64,000 nt of DNA from positions 62,001-126,000 of the forward strand of contig NZ_FMZC01000001.1 of the NCBI RefSeq assembly GCF_900102625.1, written 5' to 3'. The notes below the pieces were generated by a model. It was not told the DNA's origin and ran no database searches. It was given only the letters and a program-made list of their open reading frames with translations. Source of the stretch: Paracidovorax valerianellae. Lineage in GTDB: Bacteria; Pseudomonadota; Gammaproteobacteria; Burkholderiales; Burkholderiaceae_C. The translations under genes and the position numbers were made by a program. This document shows positions 17,121-26,136 of the stretch, piece after piece; the stretch's first letter is position 1; the number at the start of each line of letters is the position of its first letter.

Positions 17121-18092
17121 ATGGTCCCCTCTCTTTCGGCCCCTCTTTCAGCCTCTTTGGCGGCCTCTTCGGCAGCGTTACGCGCCCTGGTCGCAGCGCG
17201 TGCCGGTTCGGAAGGCCGCACGGATTCGCTGTGCCCCGGCCTGCGCTACTACCGCTTTTCGCAGCCCGTCACGCACCGCAAGCTGCAGGTGCTGATGCCG
17301 GGGATCGTCGTCGTGCTCCAGGGGCGCAAGACGGTCGCGATCCGCAACGCTGTCCACGCTTACGGTGAACTGCAGTGCCTGATCCTTGGCGCGGGTGTCG
17401 TCTGCGAAGGCACGGTGGTGACTGCCGATGCACAGTCGCCTTACCTCGCCATTCACCTGGACCTGCCGCTGGCATTGGTCGTCAAAACCCTGCTGGCCTT
17501 GCCATCGGCGCCTGAGCCTGCTGCGGCCTGGGCCATGGCGCCCGAGGCTGCCCGCGATGTCTCCGTGTCCCCGGTGGATGCCCGCGTACTCGATGCCTTT
17601 CTGCGCCTGCTGCCCGCGACGGATGACCCCGCCGACCTCGCCACGATCGCGCCGCTGCTGATCGAAGAGATCGTCGTGCGCCTGCTGCGGTCCGGCGTGG
17701 GACTCGCGCTGCGGCGGGCTGCCGCGGTCACTCGGTCGGCCGCGCGCATCCATGCCTCGATGCAGTTCATGGCGGCCCAGCACGCCAGGCCGCTCACCGT
17801 GAGTGAACTCGCCAGCGAAGCCGCCATGAGCGATTCGCACTACGCGCATTGCTTTCGCGAAGTGTCGGGCGTGAGTCCTATGCGGTACCTGCGCGATGTG
17901 CGCCTGGAGGCGGCGCGGCAGATGCTGCTGGGGGGCCAGTCGCGCCCCGGCGAGGTGGCTTTCGCAGTCGGCTTCGACAGCGTGTCGCACTTCACCCGGG
18001 CGTTCAAGCAGCGTTTCGAGGCGTCCCCTGCGGCTTATGTGCGGCGCATGGCCAGCGCGATGGCTATGGCGCCTGATTCTTCCGCAGCCTGA
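17121..18092 (+). CDS. AraC family transcriptional regulator
   Basis: A 323-residue regulator with an AraC_N-type sensor part (LMPGIVVVLQGRKTVAI, ILGAGVVCEGTVVTADA) over residues ~45-190 and two C-terminal helix-turn-helices: LTVSELASEAAMSDSHYAHC with FREVSGVSPMRYLRDVRLEA, and EVAFAVGFDSVSHFTRAFKQ with RFEASPAAYVRR. The first ~30 residues are Ala/Ser-rich and may not all be translated, since no ribosome site is clear before 17121. A repeat copy occupies the promoter side. The next gene, an ABM monooxygenase, begins 107 bp downstream and may be a target. Confidence 0.9.
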   Translation: MVPSLSAPLSASLAASSAALRALVAARAGSEGRTDSLCPGLRYYRFSQPVTHRKLQVLMPGIVVVLQGRKTVAIRNAVHAYGELQCLILGAGVVCEGTVVTADAQSPYLAIHLDLPLALVVKTLLALPSAPEPAAAWAMAPEAARDVSVSPVDARVLDAFLRLLPATDDPADLATIAPLLIEEIVVRLLRSGVGLALRRAAAVTRSAARIHASMQFMAAQHARPLTVSELASEAAMSDSHYAHCFREVSGVSPMRYLRDVRLEAARQMLLGGQSRPGEVAFAVGFDSVSHFTRAFKQRFEASPAAYVRRMASAMAMAPDSSAA

Positions 18093-18199
18093 GTCAAGAC
18101 AACCGCAGCGGCAGGCAATGACGGGCTAAGGGCTGGTCCCTAGCATCGGATGGCTTCGCACCCATCACTCGGTGACGAAGGCTCTCTTCACTCCATCCC

Positions 18200-18514
18200 A
18201 TGCCCCTGCCCATGACCATGACTGCTGCTCACGTCCTCATCTCCTTCACCGCCCGCCCCGAAGCGGCCACTACGTTCCAAGCGCTGATGGCGCAGGTCCG
18301 GCACGACCTTCCCGCCGTGCCGGGCTGCCGTTCGGTTCGCGTTTTCACGCAGCACGACGATCCCTGCAAGGTCACGCTGCTCGAAACCTGGGCGTCCGTC
18401 GCCGCGCACCAGGCGCACATTGCGCAGGTCGTCTCGTCCGGCGCATGGGACGCGCTCGCAGCGCATCTGTCCGAAGCGCCGGAGAGTCGCTACCTCAACG
18501 AAATGGCGGACTGA
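18200..18514 (+). CDS. antibiotic biosynthesis monooxygenase (ABM) domain protein
   Basis: A 104-residue dimeric-barrel protein. Features are VLISFTARPEAATTFQALMA at the first strand, the turn VPGCRSVRVFTQHDDPCKVT, the strand LLETWASVAAHQAH and the closing HLSEAPESRYLNEM. The pattern (ET-W-S-AA--H) matches small quinol or haem-oxygenase-like monooxygenases of the YgiN type. Such proteins act on quinols without a prosthetic group, but the substrate here is unknown. The start could also be the ATG at 18212 or 18218. It lies just downstream of the AraC regulator on the same strand. Confidence 0.8.
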   Translation: MPLPMTMTAAHVLISFTARPEAATTFQALMAQVRHDLPAVPGCRSVRVFTQHDDPCKVTLLETWASVAAHQAHIAQVVSSGAWDALAAHLSEAPESRYLNEMAD

Positions 18515-18617
18515 AGGGCTTGCGCGCAAACCTTGCCAAGCCGAACGCACGAAGACCAGAAGCCCGTGGCAACGCCAAGCGGCGCGGGTCGACCAGAGGC
18601 GATCCGCAACCGTTCGC

Positions 18618-19583
18618 TCAGTCCACCGACGCGCCGGATTGCTTGACCGCCTTGCCCCACTCCACGATCTCGCTGGCGACGAACCGGTCCATCGCCTCGG
18701 GCGTGCTGGGCGCAGGTTCGGAACCCCTGTCGCGCATGAACTTCTGCATGTCTGCGCTGCCCAAAATGTCCACCACCTCGCGGTTCAGGCGATCTATGAC
18801 CTCACGGGGCGTGCCCTTGGGCGCCATCAGGCCCAGCCAGCCCACGGCCTCGAAACCCTTGAACTCCGGCAGGCCGGTCTCGGCGATGGCGGGCACGTTG
18901 GGCAACTGGCTTGACCGCGTGGCGGACGTCACGCCCAGCGCCACGGCCTTCCCGGCCTGGATGTTGGCCAGGCCTGCGGTGACCGAATCCACCATCAGCG
19001 GCACCTGCCCGCCGATGAAGTCGGCCTGCGCGGGGCCGCTGCCCTTGTACGGAATGTGCTCGATCTCGATCTTGGCGCGCGACTTCACCATCTCCGCGCT
19101 CAGGTGCTGCGTGCCGCCGATGCCCGCGCTGGCGTAGCTCAGCTTGCCGGGCTCGGCCCGGGCGCGGGTGACCAGGTCCTGCATGGACTGGATGCCCGAC
19201 GCCGGGTGCGCCAGAAACACCAGCGGCACCTTGGCGACCAGGCTGATGCCCTGCAGGTCTTTGCGCGGGTCGAAGTTCACTTTGCGGTACAGCGTCTGGT
19301 TCACCGCCATCGCGCTGCCGGCCATCACCAGCGTGTAGCCGTCCGCCTTGGCACGCACCACCTGCTCCGTGCCGATGTTGCTGCCCGCACCGGCCTTGTT
19401 GTCCACGACCATCGGCTGGCCCAGGCGGGTGCCCAGCTTTTCGGCCAGCGCCCGGGCGAAGATGTCGGTCGCTTGGCCGGGCGGAAACGGCACCACCAGA
19501 GTGATGGGCTTTTCGGGCCAGGCTGCCATGGCGGCGCTGGACAGGGCGAGCAGAACGGCGGGCACGCAAAACTTCAGTCGCAT
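18618..19583 (-). CDS. Bug-family tripartite tricarboxylate transporter receptor
   Basis: A 321-residue periplasmic substrate-binding protein. A Sec signal peptide ([20 protein letters not shown]) is cleaved near residue 20. The mature part begins with [20 protein letters not shown], the Bug signature, and continues with [32 protein letters not shown] and [20 protein letters not shown]. The start at 19583 has GGAG upstream. No TctA or TctB membrane genes are nearby, as is common for the many orphan Bug genes of Comamonadaceae and Bordetella. The ligand is probably a carboxylate, not identifiable from sequence. Confidence 0.92.
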   Translation of the reverse strand: MRLKFCVPAVLLALSSAAMAAWPEKPITLVVPFPPGQATDIFARALAEKLGTRLGQPMVVDNKAGAGSNIGTEQVVRAKADGYTLVMAGSAMAVNQTLYRKVNFDPRKDLQGISLVAKVPLVFLAHPASGIQSMQDLVTRARAEPGKLSYASAGIGGTQHLSAEMVKSRAKIEIEHIPYKGSGPAQADFIGGQVPLMVDSVTAGLANIQAGKAVALGVTSATRSSQLPNVPAIAETGLPEFKGFEAVGWLGLMAPKGTPREVIDRLNREVVDILGSADMQKFMRDRGSEPAPSTPEAMDRFVASEIVEWGKAVKQSGASVD

Positions 19584-19915
19584 GGGACATGTCTCCTGGT
19601 TCTTGTTGATGGGCCGACTCCCTGCGGCGCGTGCGGCGAAGGCACCGCCCCGGCCGGAGTCGCGGTCCATGATAGGCCGCCATCCACACGCTGAAAGGCC
19701 CCATCGGCAGCGATTGGTCACCTTCCGGTCCGTGAAACCTTCGATCCTTCGCCATCTGCCACTCATCTCACGCCCACCTTGCTGCCATCGAGCGATGGCG
19801 CTGCACCGGGTACAGTTGCGCTGCGCTCGGGTGGGAGAGGTGTCTGCAGAAAGCCATGGGGCTGGCGGAAGGCCTGCGCGCAACCTCCAAAAACCAATTC
19901 ATAACAGGGTTAGAA
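19584..19915. other. divergent 332-bp gap without a recognised gene
   Basis: This gap separates the divergent Bug receptor and DUF2167 genes. AGGAGACATG close to 19583 and AGGG before 19916 are the only clear ribosome sites. Frames extend each gene into the gap, but the added residues do not resemble the families. No convincing promoter, palindrome, repeat copy or RNA gene was found. Confidence 0.5.
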
Positions 19916-20776
19916 ATGATCAAGTCATTGGCTACGGCCATTATTGGCATCAGCATGTCCGTGGGCGTCTGGGCCCAAAGTCCCGAATCGCAGGCTCAGG
20001 AAAAAATCGCGGAGCAGGTCAAAGCCTTGCACTGGATCGATCAGGGCCAGGGAGAGATCGGCAGCAACGCCACCGTCAAGATTCCGAAGGGCTACGCCTT
20101 TCTGAACGACAAGGACACGGCCAAGCTCCTGGAGCTGTACGGCAACCCGCCCACCCCCAACCATTACCTGATCGCCCCCCGGTCACTGGACTGGTTCGCC
20201 GTGTTCTCGTTCGACGACACGGGCTACATCAAGGACGACGAAAAGATCGACGCCCCCGAGCTGCTCTCGTCCATCAAGGCCGCGGACGCCGAAGGCAACA
20301 AGCAGCGCAAGAAGCTGGGCATGGAGGCCCTCTACACCGAAGGCTGGCAGGTCGAACCCCATTACGACTCGCAGAGCAAGCGCCTGGAATGGGGCCTGCG
20401 CCTGCGCGACGAAAGCGGCCACCAGGCCGTCAACTACACCTCGCGCATCCTGGGCCGCACCGGCGTGATGAGCGCCATCCTGGTGTCCGACCCCCAGAGC
20501 CTGGCCAAAGACACCGAGCAGTTCAAGCAGGTGCTGACGGGCTTCAACTACAACAGTGGCCAGACCTATTCCGAGTTCAAGAATGGCGACAAGCTCGCCA
20601 AGATCGGCCTCGGTGCCCTGGTGCTGGGCGGCGCCGCCGCCGTGGCCACCAAGAAGGGCCTCTGGACGGTCATCGGCGGTTTCATCGCCGCGTTCTGGAA
20701 GTTCCTGCTCGTCGGCGTGGCCGCCGTCTTCGGCGCCATCGGCAAGCTGTTCGGCCGGGGCAAGAAGGAAGCCTGA
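19916..20776 (+). CDS. DUF2167 domain-containing membrane protein
   Basis: A 286-residue protein of the DUF2167 family, whose function is not known. A signal peptide (residues 1-21, ATAIIGISMSVGVWAQ) is followed by a periplasmic domain with the family pattern LHWIDQGQGEIGSNATVKIP, YAFLNDKDTAKLLELYGNPP and WFAVFSFDDTGYIKDDEKI. Two C-terminal membrane segments (IGLGALVLGGAAAVATKKGL, VIGGFIAAFWKFLLVGVAAV) close with a basic tail. The ATG at 19916 was chosen for its AGGG site and because it begins the signal peptide. A hairpin with a T-run follows the stop, so it is probably a single-gene transcript. Confidence 0.85.
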   Translation: MIKSLATAIIGISMSVGVWAQSPESQAQEKIAEQVKALHWIDQGQGEIGSNATVKIPKGYAFLNDKDTAKLLELYGNPPTPNHYLIAPRSLDWFAVFSFDDTGYIKDDEKIDAPELLSSIKAADAEGNKQRKKLGMEALYTEGWQVEPHYDSQSKRLEWGLRLRDESGHQAVNYTSRILGRTGVMSAILVSDPQSLAKDTEQFKQVLTGFNYNSGQTYSEFKNGDKLAKIGLGALVLGGAAAVATKKGLWTVIGGFIAAFWKFLLVGVAAVFGAIGKLFGRGKKEA

Positions 20777-20788
20777 GCACGCGGGCCC

Positions 20789-20826
20789 AAGGCCTCCGCG
20801 CTCGACGGCGCGGCGGCCTTTTTTCT
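20789..20826 (+). terminator. rho-independent terminator after the DUF2167 gene
   Basis: AAGGCC with CGCGC on one side pairs with GGCGCGGCGGCC on the other (imperfect stem), followed by six T residues at 20819-20824. It lies 13 bp after the stop codon. Confidence 0.65.
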
Positions 20827-20880
20827 GTTTCTTTCTCCCGCTTACTGGTTTCCTGGTTTCTGCCTCTCTGACAACACCCT

Positions 20881-21618
20881 GTGTTCATTCCCATCGGCCC
20901 CGAAGCGCAGGTGATGCTCGCCATCTGCGCCTTCTACCTGTACGACGCCTGCATACCGCTCTCTGCGGACGCGGGCCTGCTGCGCCGCGCCCGCCCGGGC
21001 TGGCGCGGCCTGCTGGCCGCGCAGGCGTTCGAGGTCCGCTGGGCTTACCTGGCCTGGCCGCCGTTGCTGCTGCCGCATCGGCCGGTCTATCGGCTGCGCT
21101 GGGACCCGGCCTGCGTCCAGCTGCCCGGCGACACCCGGGCCATGCAGGCGCTGAAAGAGCACGCCGGCAGCTTTCGCGGGTTCGCGCTGCCTTTGTATGG
21201 GCTCGGCTTCACCCTGTTCGCATTACTGCCCGCCGCGCTGTTCATTTGGCCGAGCGACGCAGCGCAACTGAGCGCCCTCGCGCTGATCTACGGTTTTGCG
21301 CTGTGGATCGCGTTGCTGACGCGGCGGCACGGGCGGCGCGGCCACACGCCGCTGCGCGCGGCCCGCGCGGTAGCGGTGCAGGCGATCCTGTGCCCGCCTT
21401 TTGCACTGAATGCGGTGCGCAAGCTATCGGCAGCCCATGTGCCCACGTGCGATCTTCTGCAGGCGGCTCGGCACCTGCTGAGGCGTGACGACTGGCGCGA
21501 TTTCGCGCAGCGTGCGCAGGCCGTCGTCGATTCCGCCATGGACGAAGCCCAGGCCGAGAACGATCTGGAGCGGGTTCGGCAACTCCGCGTGGCGCGAGAC
21601 CGGTTGGGAGAGCGCTGA
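20881..21618 (+). CDS. hypothetical membrane protein
   Basis: A 245-residue protein not recognised as a named family. It starts at a GTG. Membrane helices are likely at residues ~8-26 (AQVMLAICAFYLYDACIPL), 105-125 (LYGLGFTLFALLPAALFIW) and 128-146 (LSALALIYGFALWIALL). The C-terminal ~60 residues are charged and probably helical and cytoplasmic (RRDDWRDFAQRAQAVVDSAM, ENDLERVRQLRVARDRLGER). Base use is like its neighbours. It follows a terminator, so it must have its own promoter, but none is obvious in the 54 bp between. Existence is supported by codon bias and a stable long frame. Confidence 0.65.
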   Translation: MFIPIGPEAQVMLAICAFYLYDACIPLSADAGLLRRARPGWRGLLAAQAFEVRWAYLAWPPLLLPHRPVYRLRWDPACVQLPGDTRAMQALKEHAGSFRGFALPLYGLGFTLFALLPAALFIWPSDAAQLSALALIYGFALWIALLTRRHGRRGHTPLRAARAVAVQAILCPPFALNAVRKLSAAHVPTCDLLQAARHLLRRDDWRDFAQRAQAVVDSAMDEAQAENDLERVRQLRVARDRLGER

Positions 21619-21655
21619 AAGCTCCGTCAAGTCGATATCGGCCGAGTCGGTCCGT

Positions 21656-22381
21656 TCAGCCGGGCTTGGGCCCGTCGAGCACGGCCCGCGTCCACGCGGG
21701 ATCGGTGGGACGAATCCAGCCGTCATCCTCCGTTTGAGAGTATGGATTTTCGATAATCTTCTCGTCTCGCTCCCACTTCTCCATTTTTTCAATGAATTTT
21801 TGGGGGTATGAAGTGGCCTCACAGGCGATATTCACCCAGGGATCGCAAACGGCCAGATGCTCCGGCCAGTGCTCCATGTTTCCGGGCAGCTCGGTCGACG
21901 GCGGGATGTCACCGATCACCGCGAATCCGTGCACCTCCGTCCGCACGACGCACGCCGCCACCCCTCTCTCAGCGGCGATGTATTTCGCTGCGCTGGCCAA
22001 CTCGCCGCAGTTGTGTCCACGGCCTTCCCAAATGGCCTTCTTCAGATTGAAGACATTTCTCGGCGCTCGGATGGCGTCGATGTGGTCAGACGCAGCCTGC
22101 ATGCGCTCGTTTTCCAACGTATCGTTTTTTCTCAGGCTGGTCTTGTTGGAAGATTTGAAATTGCTCTTGTTATAGATTTCTTCCTTGACTCTGCCGAGCG
22201 CATATTGGGCAGTCGTCAAATTGGCGTTGATAGTCATGCGAGATATCTTCCAAAAATCTGGAAGATTATTTTTCGCAGAAAAGCAGTCCACCTCTTCTGA
22301 AGCGAAAGCCGGGGGTCCCGATGCGAAGCCAAGCGCCGCCCATAAAAAACCGCGCAGCCCTTTCGGAATCTGCGCGGTCAT
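21656..22381 (-). CDS. secreted protein with papain-like Cys-His-Asp residues
   Basis: A 241-residue protein if it starts at 22381. Residues 9-28 look like a signal peptide (GFLWAALGFASGPPAFA then SEE). The mature part has Cys125 at the start of a helix (RGHNCGELASAAKYIAAE), His151 opening a strand (VHGFAVIGD) and Asp180 in VCDPWVNIAC. That order and context fit papain-fold or transglutaminase-like hydrolases, including toxin families; the activity is inferred, not shown. Cys32, Cys144, Cys179 and Cys187 could form disulfides outside the cytoplasm. Its middle part is AT-rich (Asn/Lys/Ser-rich, residues 70-90), unlike the neighbours, which hints at transfer. The lpdA terminator hairpin overlaps its first codons, so an alternative start at 22237 is possible but would lose the signal peptide. 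Confidence 0.6.
   Translation of the reverse strand: MTAQIPKGLRGFLWAALGFASGPPAFASEEVDCFSAKNNLPDFWKISRMTINANLTTAQYALGRVKEEIYNKSNFKSSNKTSLRKNDTLENERMQAASDHIDAIRAPRNVFNLKKAIWEGRGHNCGELASAAKYIAAERGVAACVVRTEVHGFAVIGDIPPSTELPGNMEHWPEHLAVCDPWVNIACEATSYPQKFIEKMEKWERDEKIIENPYSQTEDDGWIRPTDPAWTRAVLDGPKPG
22344..22377 (-). terminator. rho-independent terminator after lpdA
   Basis: On the minus strand CCGCGCAG (22377-22370), a 12-nt loop and CTGCGCGG (22357-22350) form an 8-bp perfect stem followed by six T residues. It lies 35 bp after the lpdA stop. It also falls inside codons 2-13 of the downstream gene. Confidence 0.8.
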
Positions 22382-22412
22382 TGGTTCAGCGGCGCTTAAC
22401 CGCTGCCCAGCA

Positions 22413-24293
22413 TCACTTCTTCTGCGGCGGAACGTCCGTGCACGACCCGTGCGCAATCTCCGCCGCCATGCCGATGCTCTCGCCCAGCGTGGGATGCGGG
22501 TGGATGGTCTTGCCGATGTCCACCGCATCCGCACCCATCTCGATCGCCAGCGCGATCTCACCGATCATGTCGCCGGCGTGCGTGCCGACCATGCCGCCGC
22601 CCAGGATGCGGCCGTGGCCATGGGCCTCGGGCGAATCGTCGAACAGCAGCTTGGTCACGCCTTCGTCGCGGCCGTTGGCGATGGCGCGGCCGGAAGCGTT
22701 CCAGGGGAACAGGCCCTTCTTGACCTTGATGCCTTGCGCCTTGGCCTGGTCTTCGGTCAGGCCCACCCATGCCACCTCGGGGTCGGTGTAGGCCACGCTC
22801 GGGATCACGCGGGCGTTGAAGGCGGCCGAGGCCAGTTCCTTGTTGCCCTGGATTTCGCCCGCGATGACTTCCGCCGCCACGTGCGCTTCATGCACTGCCT
22901 TGTGCGCCAGCATGGGCTGGCCCACGATGTCGCCGATGGCGAAGATGTGCGGCACGTTGGTGCGCATCTGGATGTCCACGTCGATGAAGCCGCGGTCGGT
23001 GACGGCCACGCCGGCCTTGTCGGCGGCGATCTTCTTGCCGTTGGGCGTGCGGCCCACGGCCTGCAGCACCAGGTCGTACACCTGCGGCTCGGGCGCGGTG
23101 CCGCCCTCTTCCGCTGCAGCGAACGTGACCTTGATGCCTTCGGGCGTGGCCTCGGCACCCACCGTCTTCGTCTTCAACATGATGTTGTCGAAGCGCTTGG
23201 CGTTCATCTTCTGCCAGATCTTGACCAGGTCGCGGTCAGCGCCCTGCATCAGGCCATCCATCATTTCGACCACGTCCAGGCGTGCGCCCAGCGTGCTGTA
23301 GACGGTGCCCATTTCGAGGCCGATGATGCCGCCGCCCAGGATCAGCATGCGCTTGGGGACTTCCTTCAGTTCCAGCGCGCCTGTGGAATCCACCACGCGC
23401 GGGTCCTTGGGCATGAACGGCAGGTGCACGGCTTGCGAGCCGGCCGCGATGACGGCGTTCTTGAAGGCAATGACCTTCTTACCGCCCGTCTGCTCCTGGC
23501 CCTTGGCGCCCGTGGTTTCCTGCACTTCGAGGTGGTTGGCACCCACGAACTGGCCCAGGCCGCGCACGGTGGTCACCTTGCGCATCTTGGCCATGGCGGC
23601 GAGGCCACCGGTCAGCTTGCCGATGACCTTTTCCTTATGGGCGCGCAGCTTGTCGATGTCCAGGCTGGGGTCGCCGTAGCTCACGCCCAGGTCGGCCATG
23701 TGGCTGACTTCGTCCATGACGGCCGCCACGTGCAGCAGCGCCTTGGAAGGAATGCAGCCCACGTTCAGGCACACGCCGCCGAGGGTGGCGTAGCGCTCGA
23801 CGAGCACGACCTTCAAGCCGAGGTCGGCCGCGCGGAAGGCGGCGCTGTAGCCGCCGGGGCCGCCACCCAGCACGAGCACGTCGCACTCCAGATCAGCGGT
23901 GCCGCTGTACCTGGCTGCAGGAGTGGATGCTACATTTTTTGTAGCACTACCCCCTACTGCTGATTGCGCTGGAGCCTGTTTTGACTCAGAAGCCGCTGCA
24001 GGTGCTGCAGGCGCTGCCGACGGGGCCGCAGCCGACGCCGGTGCGCTGGCGGCGTCGGACGCTTCCAGCGTAAGCAGCACGGACCCTTCGGCCACCTTGT
24101 CGCCGATCTTGACCTTGAGCTCTTTCACCACGCCGGCATGGCTGGACGGGATTTCCATCGAGGCCTTGTCGGATTCCACGGTGACGAGGCTTTGCTCGGC
24201 CTTGATGGTGTCGCCGGGCTTCACCAGCAATTCGATCACGCCGACTTCGGCGAAGTCGCCGATGTCGGGTACTTTGATGTCGATCACTGCCAT
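22413..24293 (-). CDS. lpdA: dihydrolipoyl dehydrogenase (E3) with N-terminal lipoyl domain
   Basis: A 626-residue flavoprotein that reoxidises dihydrolipoamide in the pyruvate dehydrogenase complex. Residues 1-76 are a lipoyl domain with the modified Lys in [11 protein letters not shown] flexible Ala/Pro/Ser linker (~77-127) follows. The E3 body has the FAD motif [20 protein letters not shown], the redox disulfide in [13 protein letters not shown], the second Rossmann motif [20 protein letters not shown], and the interface His-Glu pair in [11 protein letters not shown]. The linker residues ~101-121 ([20 protein letters not shown]) are encoded by a 61-bp repeat copy. It lies 12 bp after aceF on the same strand. 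Confidence 0.96.
   Translation of the reverse strand: MAVIDIKVPDIGDFAEVGVIELLVKPGDTIKAEQSLVTVESDKASMEIPSSHAGVVKELKVKIGDKVAEGSVLLTLEASDAASAPASAAAPSAAPAAPAAASESKQAPAQSAVGGSATKNVASTPAARYSGTADLECDVLVLGGGPGGYSAAFRAADLGLKVVLVERYATLGGVCLNVGCIPSKALLHVAAVMDEVSHMADLGVSYGDPSLDIDKLRAHKEKVIGKLTGGLAAMAKMRKVTTVRGLGQFVGANHLEVQETTGAKGQEQTGGKKVIAFKNAVIAAGSQAVHLPFMPKDPRVVDSTGALELKEVPKRMLILGGGIIGLEMGTVYSTLGARLDVVEMMDGLMQGADRDLVKIWQKMNAKRFDNIMLKTKTVGAEATPEGIKVTFAAAEEGGTAPEPQVYDLVLQAVGRTPNGKKIAADKAGVAVTDRGFIDVDIQMRTNVPHIFAIGDIVGQPMLAHKAVHEAHVAAEVIAGEIQGNKELASAAFNARVIPSVAYTDPEVAWVGLTEDQAKAQGIKVKKGLFPWNASGRAIANGRDEGVTKLLFDDSPEAHGHGRILGGGMVGTHAGDMIGEIALAIEMGADAVDIGKTIHPHPTLGESIGMAAEIAHGSCTDVPPQKK
23928..23988 (+). 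repeat. 61-bp dispersed repeat, copy 6 (inside lpdA linker)
   Basis: On the plus strand: TGCTACATTTTTTGTAGC (18), a 20-nt centre, GCGCTGGAGCCT (12), GTTTTGACTCA (11). It is read in frame on the minus strand by lpdA and encodes most of the linker between lipoyl and FAD domains, including APAQ and ATKNVA. Confidence 0.8.
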
Positions 24294-24305
24294 AGGGAGG
24301 CTCCT

Positions 24306-26024
24306 TTACAGCAGGATGCGGCGGTAGTCCGCCAGCACTTGTCCGAGGAAGGCGTTGAAGCGCGCGGCGCTGGCGCCGTCGATCACGCGGTGGTCATACG
24401 ACAGCGACAGTGGCAGAACCAGGCGCGGCACGAAGGCCTTGCCGTCCCACACGGGCTTCATCTGGCCTTTGGACAGGCCCAGGATGGCCACCTCGGGCGC
24501 GTTGATGATGGGCGTGAAGTGCGTGCCGCCGATGCCGCCCAGCGAGCTGATCGACATGCAGCCGCCCTGCATGTCGGCCGAGCCCAGCTTGCCGTCGCGC
24601 GCCTTCTTGGCGAGCTCGCCCATCTCCTGACTGATCTGGATGATGCCCTTCTTGTCCGCATCTTTCAGCACCGGGACCACGAGGCCGTTGGGCGTGTCCG
24701 CCGCGAAGCCGACGTTGTAGTACTGCTTGTAGACGAGGGTGTCGCCGTCCAGGCTGGTGTTGAACTCGGGGAATTTCTTCAGCGCGGCCACGACGGCCTT
24801 GATGACGAAGGCGAGCATGGTCACCTTGACGCCGCTCTTCTCGTTCTCCTTGTTGGTGGAGACGCGGAAGGCTTCCAGCTCGGTGATGTCGGCCTCGTCG
24901 TTGTTGGTGACGTGGGGAATCATCACCCAGTTGCGGTGCAGGTTGGCGCCGCTGATCTTCTTGATGCGCGACAGGTCCTTGCGCTCCACCGTGCCGAACT
25001 TGGAAAAGTCCACCTTCGGCCAGGGCAGCAGGTCCAGCCCGGCACCCGATCCGCCACCGGCCGAGGGCTTGGCCGCCTGGGCCTTGGTCTGCGCGGCACC
25101 GCTCATCACCTGCTTGGTGAAGGCCTGCACGTCGTCCTGCGTGATGCGGCCCTTGGGGCCGGAGCCCTTGACCTCTTCCAGGGGCACGCCGAGTTCGCGG
25201 GCGAACTTGCGCACCGAAGGGCTGGCGTGCGGCAGGCCGACGGGCGCAGCGCCCGGGGCGTGCGGCGCGGGGGCCGCTGCGGGCTTGGCGTCGGCCTGGG
25301 GCGCGGCTTCTTCGGCCGGCAATGGTTTGGGGGCGCGGGCGTCGGGCTCGGCCTGCGCCGCGGGGCGGTCCACAGGCGCTGCGGCCGCAGGGGCAGCGGC
25401 CGGAGCAGCGCCAGCGGCACCTTCCATGATCGCGACCAGATCGCCCACGTTGAGCTTGTCGCCGATCTTGACCTTCAGTTCCTTGATCACGCCAGCAGCC
25501 GGCGATGGGATCTCCATCGAGGCCTTGTCGGATTCCACGGTGAACAGCGATTGCTCGGCCTTGACGGTATCGCCCACCTTCACGAGCAGCTCGATGACAC
25601 CCACGTCCTTGAAGTCGCCGATGTCGGGCACGCGCACTTCCACAGGGCCTGCCGCAGCGGGGGCGGCGGCCGCTGGAGCGGGTGCAGGTGCCGCAGCCGG
25701 CGCTGGCGCGCTTGCTACGGATTTAGTAGCGCCTTGTGCAGATTCCGCCTGCGCTGGAGCCGGTTTTGGGTCCGAGGCCGCTTCACCGGCGGCTTCCACC
25801 ACCACGATGACGGAGCCCTGCTTGACCTTGTCGCCCACGGCGACCTTCAGTTCTTTCACCACGCCGGCGTGGCTCGACGGAATCTCCATCGAGGCCTTGT
25901 CCGATTCCACGGTGATGAGCGATTGCTCGGCCTTGACCGTATCGCCGGGCTTGACCAGCAGCTCGATCACGCCGACCTCGTCGAAATCCCCGATGTCCGG
26001 GACCTTGATATCTACCAATGCCAT
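24306..26024 (-). CDS. aceF: pyruvate dehydrogenase E2, dihydrolipoyllysine acetyltransferase
   Basis: A 572-residue E2 core subunit that transfers acetyl groups to CoA. It has two lipoyl domains (residues ~1-75 and ~118-190), each with [10 protein letters not shown] around the modified Lys. Next come the E1/E3-binding domain ([32 protein letters not shown]) and the acyltransferase domain, with the catalytic DHRVIDG near the C-terminus. The Ala/Pro linkers are long. The linker between the two lipoyl domains contains a 61-bp repeat copy (encoding DPKPAPAQ to ATKSVA). GGAGGC lies before the ATG at 26024, which starts directly at the first lipoyl domain. Confidence 0.97.
   Translation of the reverse strand: MALVDIKVPDIGDFDEVGVIELLVKPGDTVKAEQSLITVESDKASMEIPSSHAGVVKELKVAVGDKVKQGSVIVVVEAAGEAASDPKPAPAQAESAQGATKSVASAPAPAAAPAPAPAAAAPAAAGPVEVRVPDIGDFKDVGVIELLVKVGDTVKAEQSLFTVESDKASMEIPSPAAGVIKELKVKIGDKLNVGDLVAIMEGAAGAAPAAAPAAAAPVDRPAAQAEPDARAPKPLPAEEAAPQADAKPAAAPAPHAPGAAPVGLPHASPSVRKFARELGVPLEEVKGSGPKGRITQDDVQAFTKQVMSGAAQTKAQAAKPSAGGGSGAGLDLLPWPKVDFSKFGTVERKDLSRIKKISGANLHRNWVMIPHVTNNDEADITELEAFRVSTNKENEKSGVKVTMLAFVIKAVVAALKKFPEFNTSLDGDTLVYKQYYNVGFAADTPNGLVVPVLKDADKKGIIQISQEMGELAKKARDGKLGSADMQGGCMSISSLGGIGGTHFTPIINAPEVAILGLSKGQMKPVWDGKAFVPRLVLPLSLSYDHRVIDGASAARFNAFLGQVLADYRRILL
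25713..25773 (+). repeat. 61-bp dispersed repeat, copy 7 (inside aceF linker)
   Basis: On the plus strand: TGCTACGGATTTAGTAGC (18), a 20-nt centre, GCGCTGGAGCCG (12), GTTTTGGGTCC (11). It is translated on the minus strand in the same frame as copy 6, giving APAQ early and ATKSVA late in the linker between the two lipoyl domains. Confidence 0.78.
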
Positions 26025-26136
26025 GTTATGCCTCCTGCCGAGCCGCCTCAAAGGAGGCATGTGCCCCCTTGGAGGGCAGCGATTGAATGTGAGCGTGGGG
26101 GTTCACCGTACGTCTCAGGTGGGTTGGGTTGCGCGG

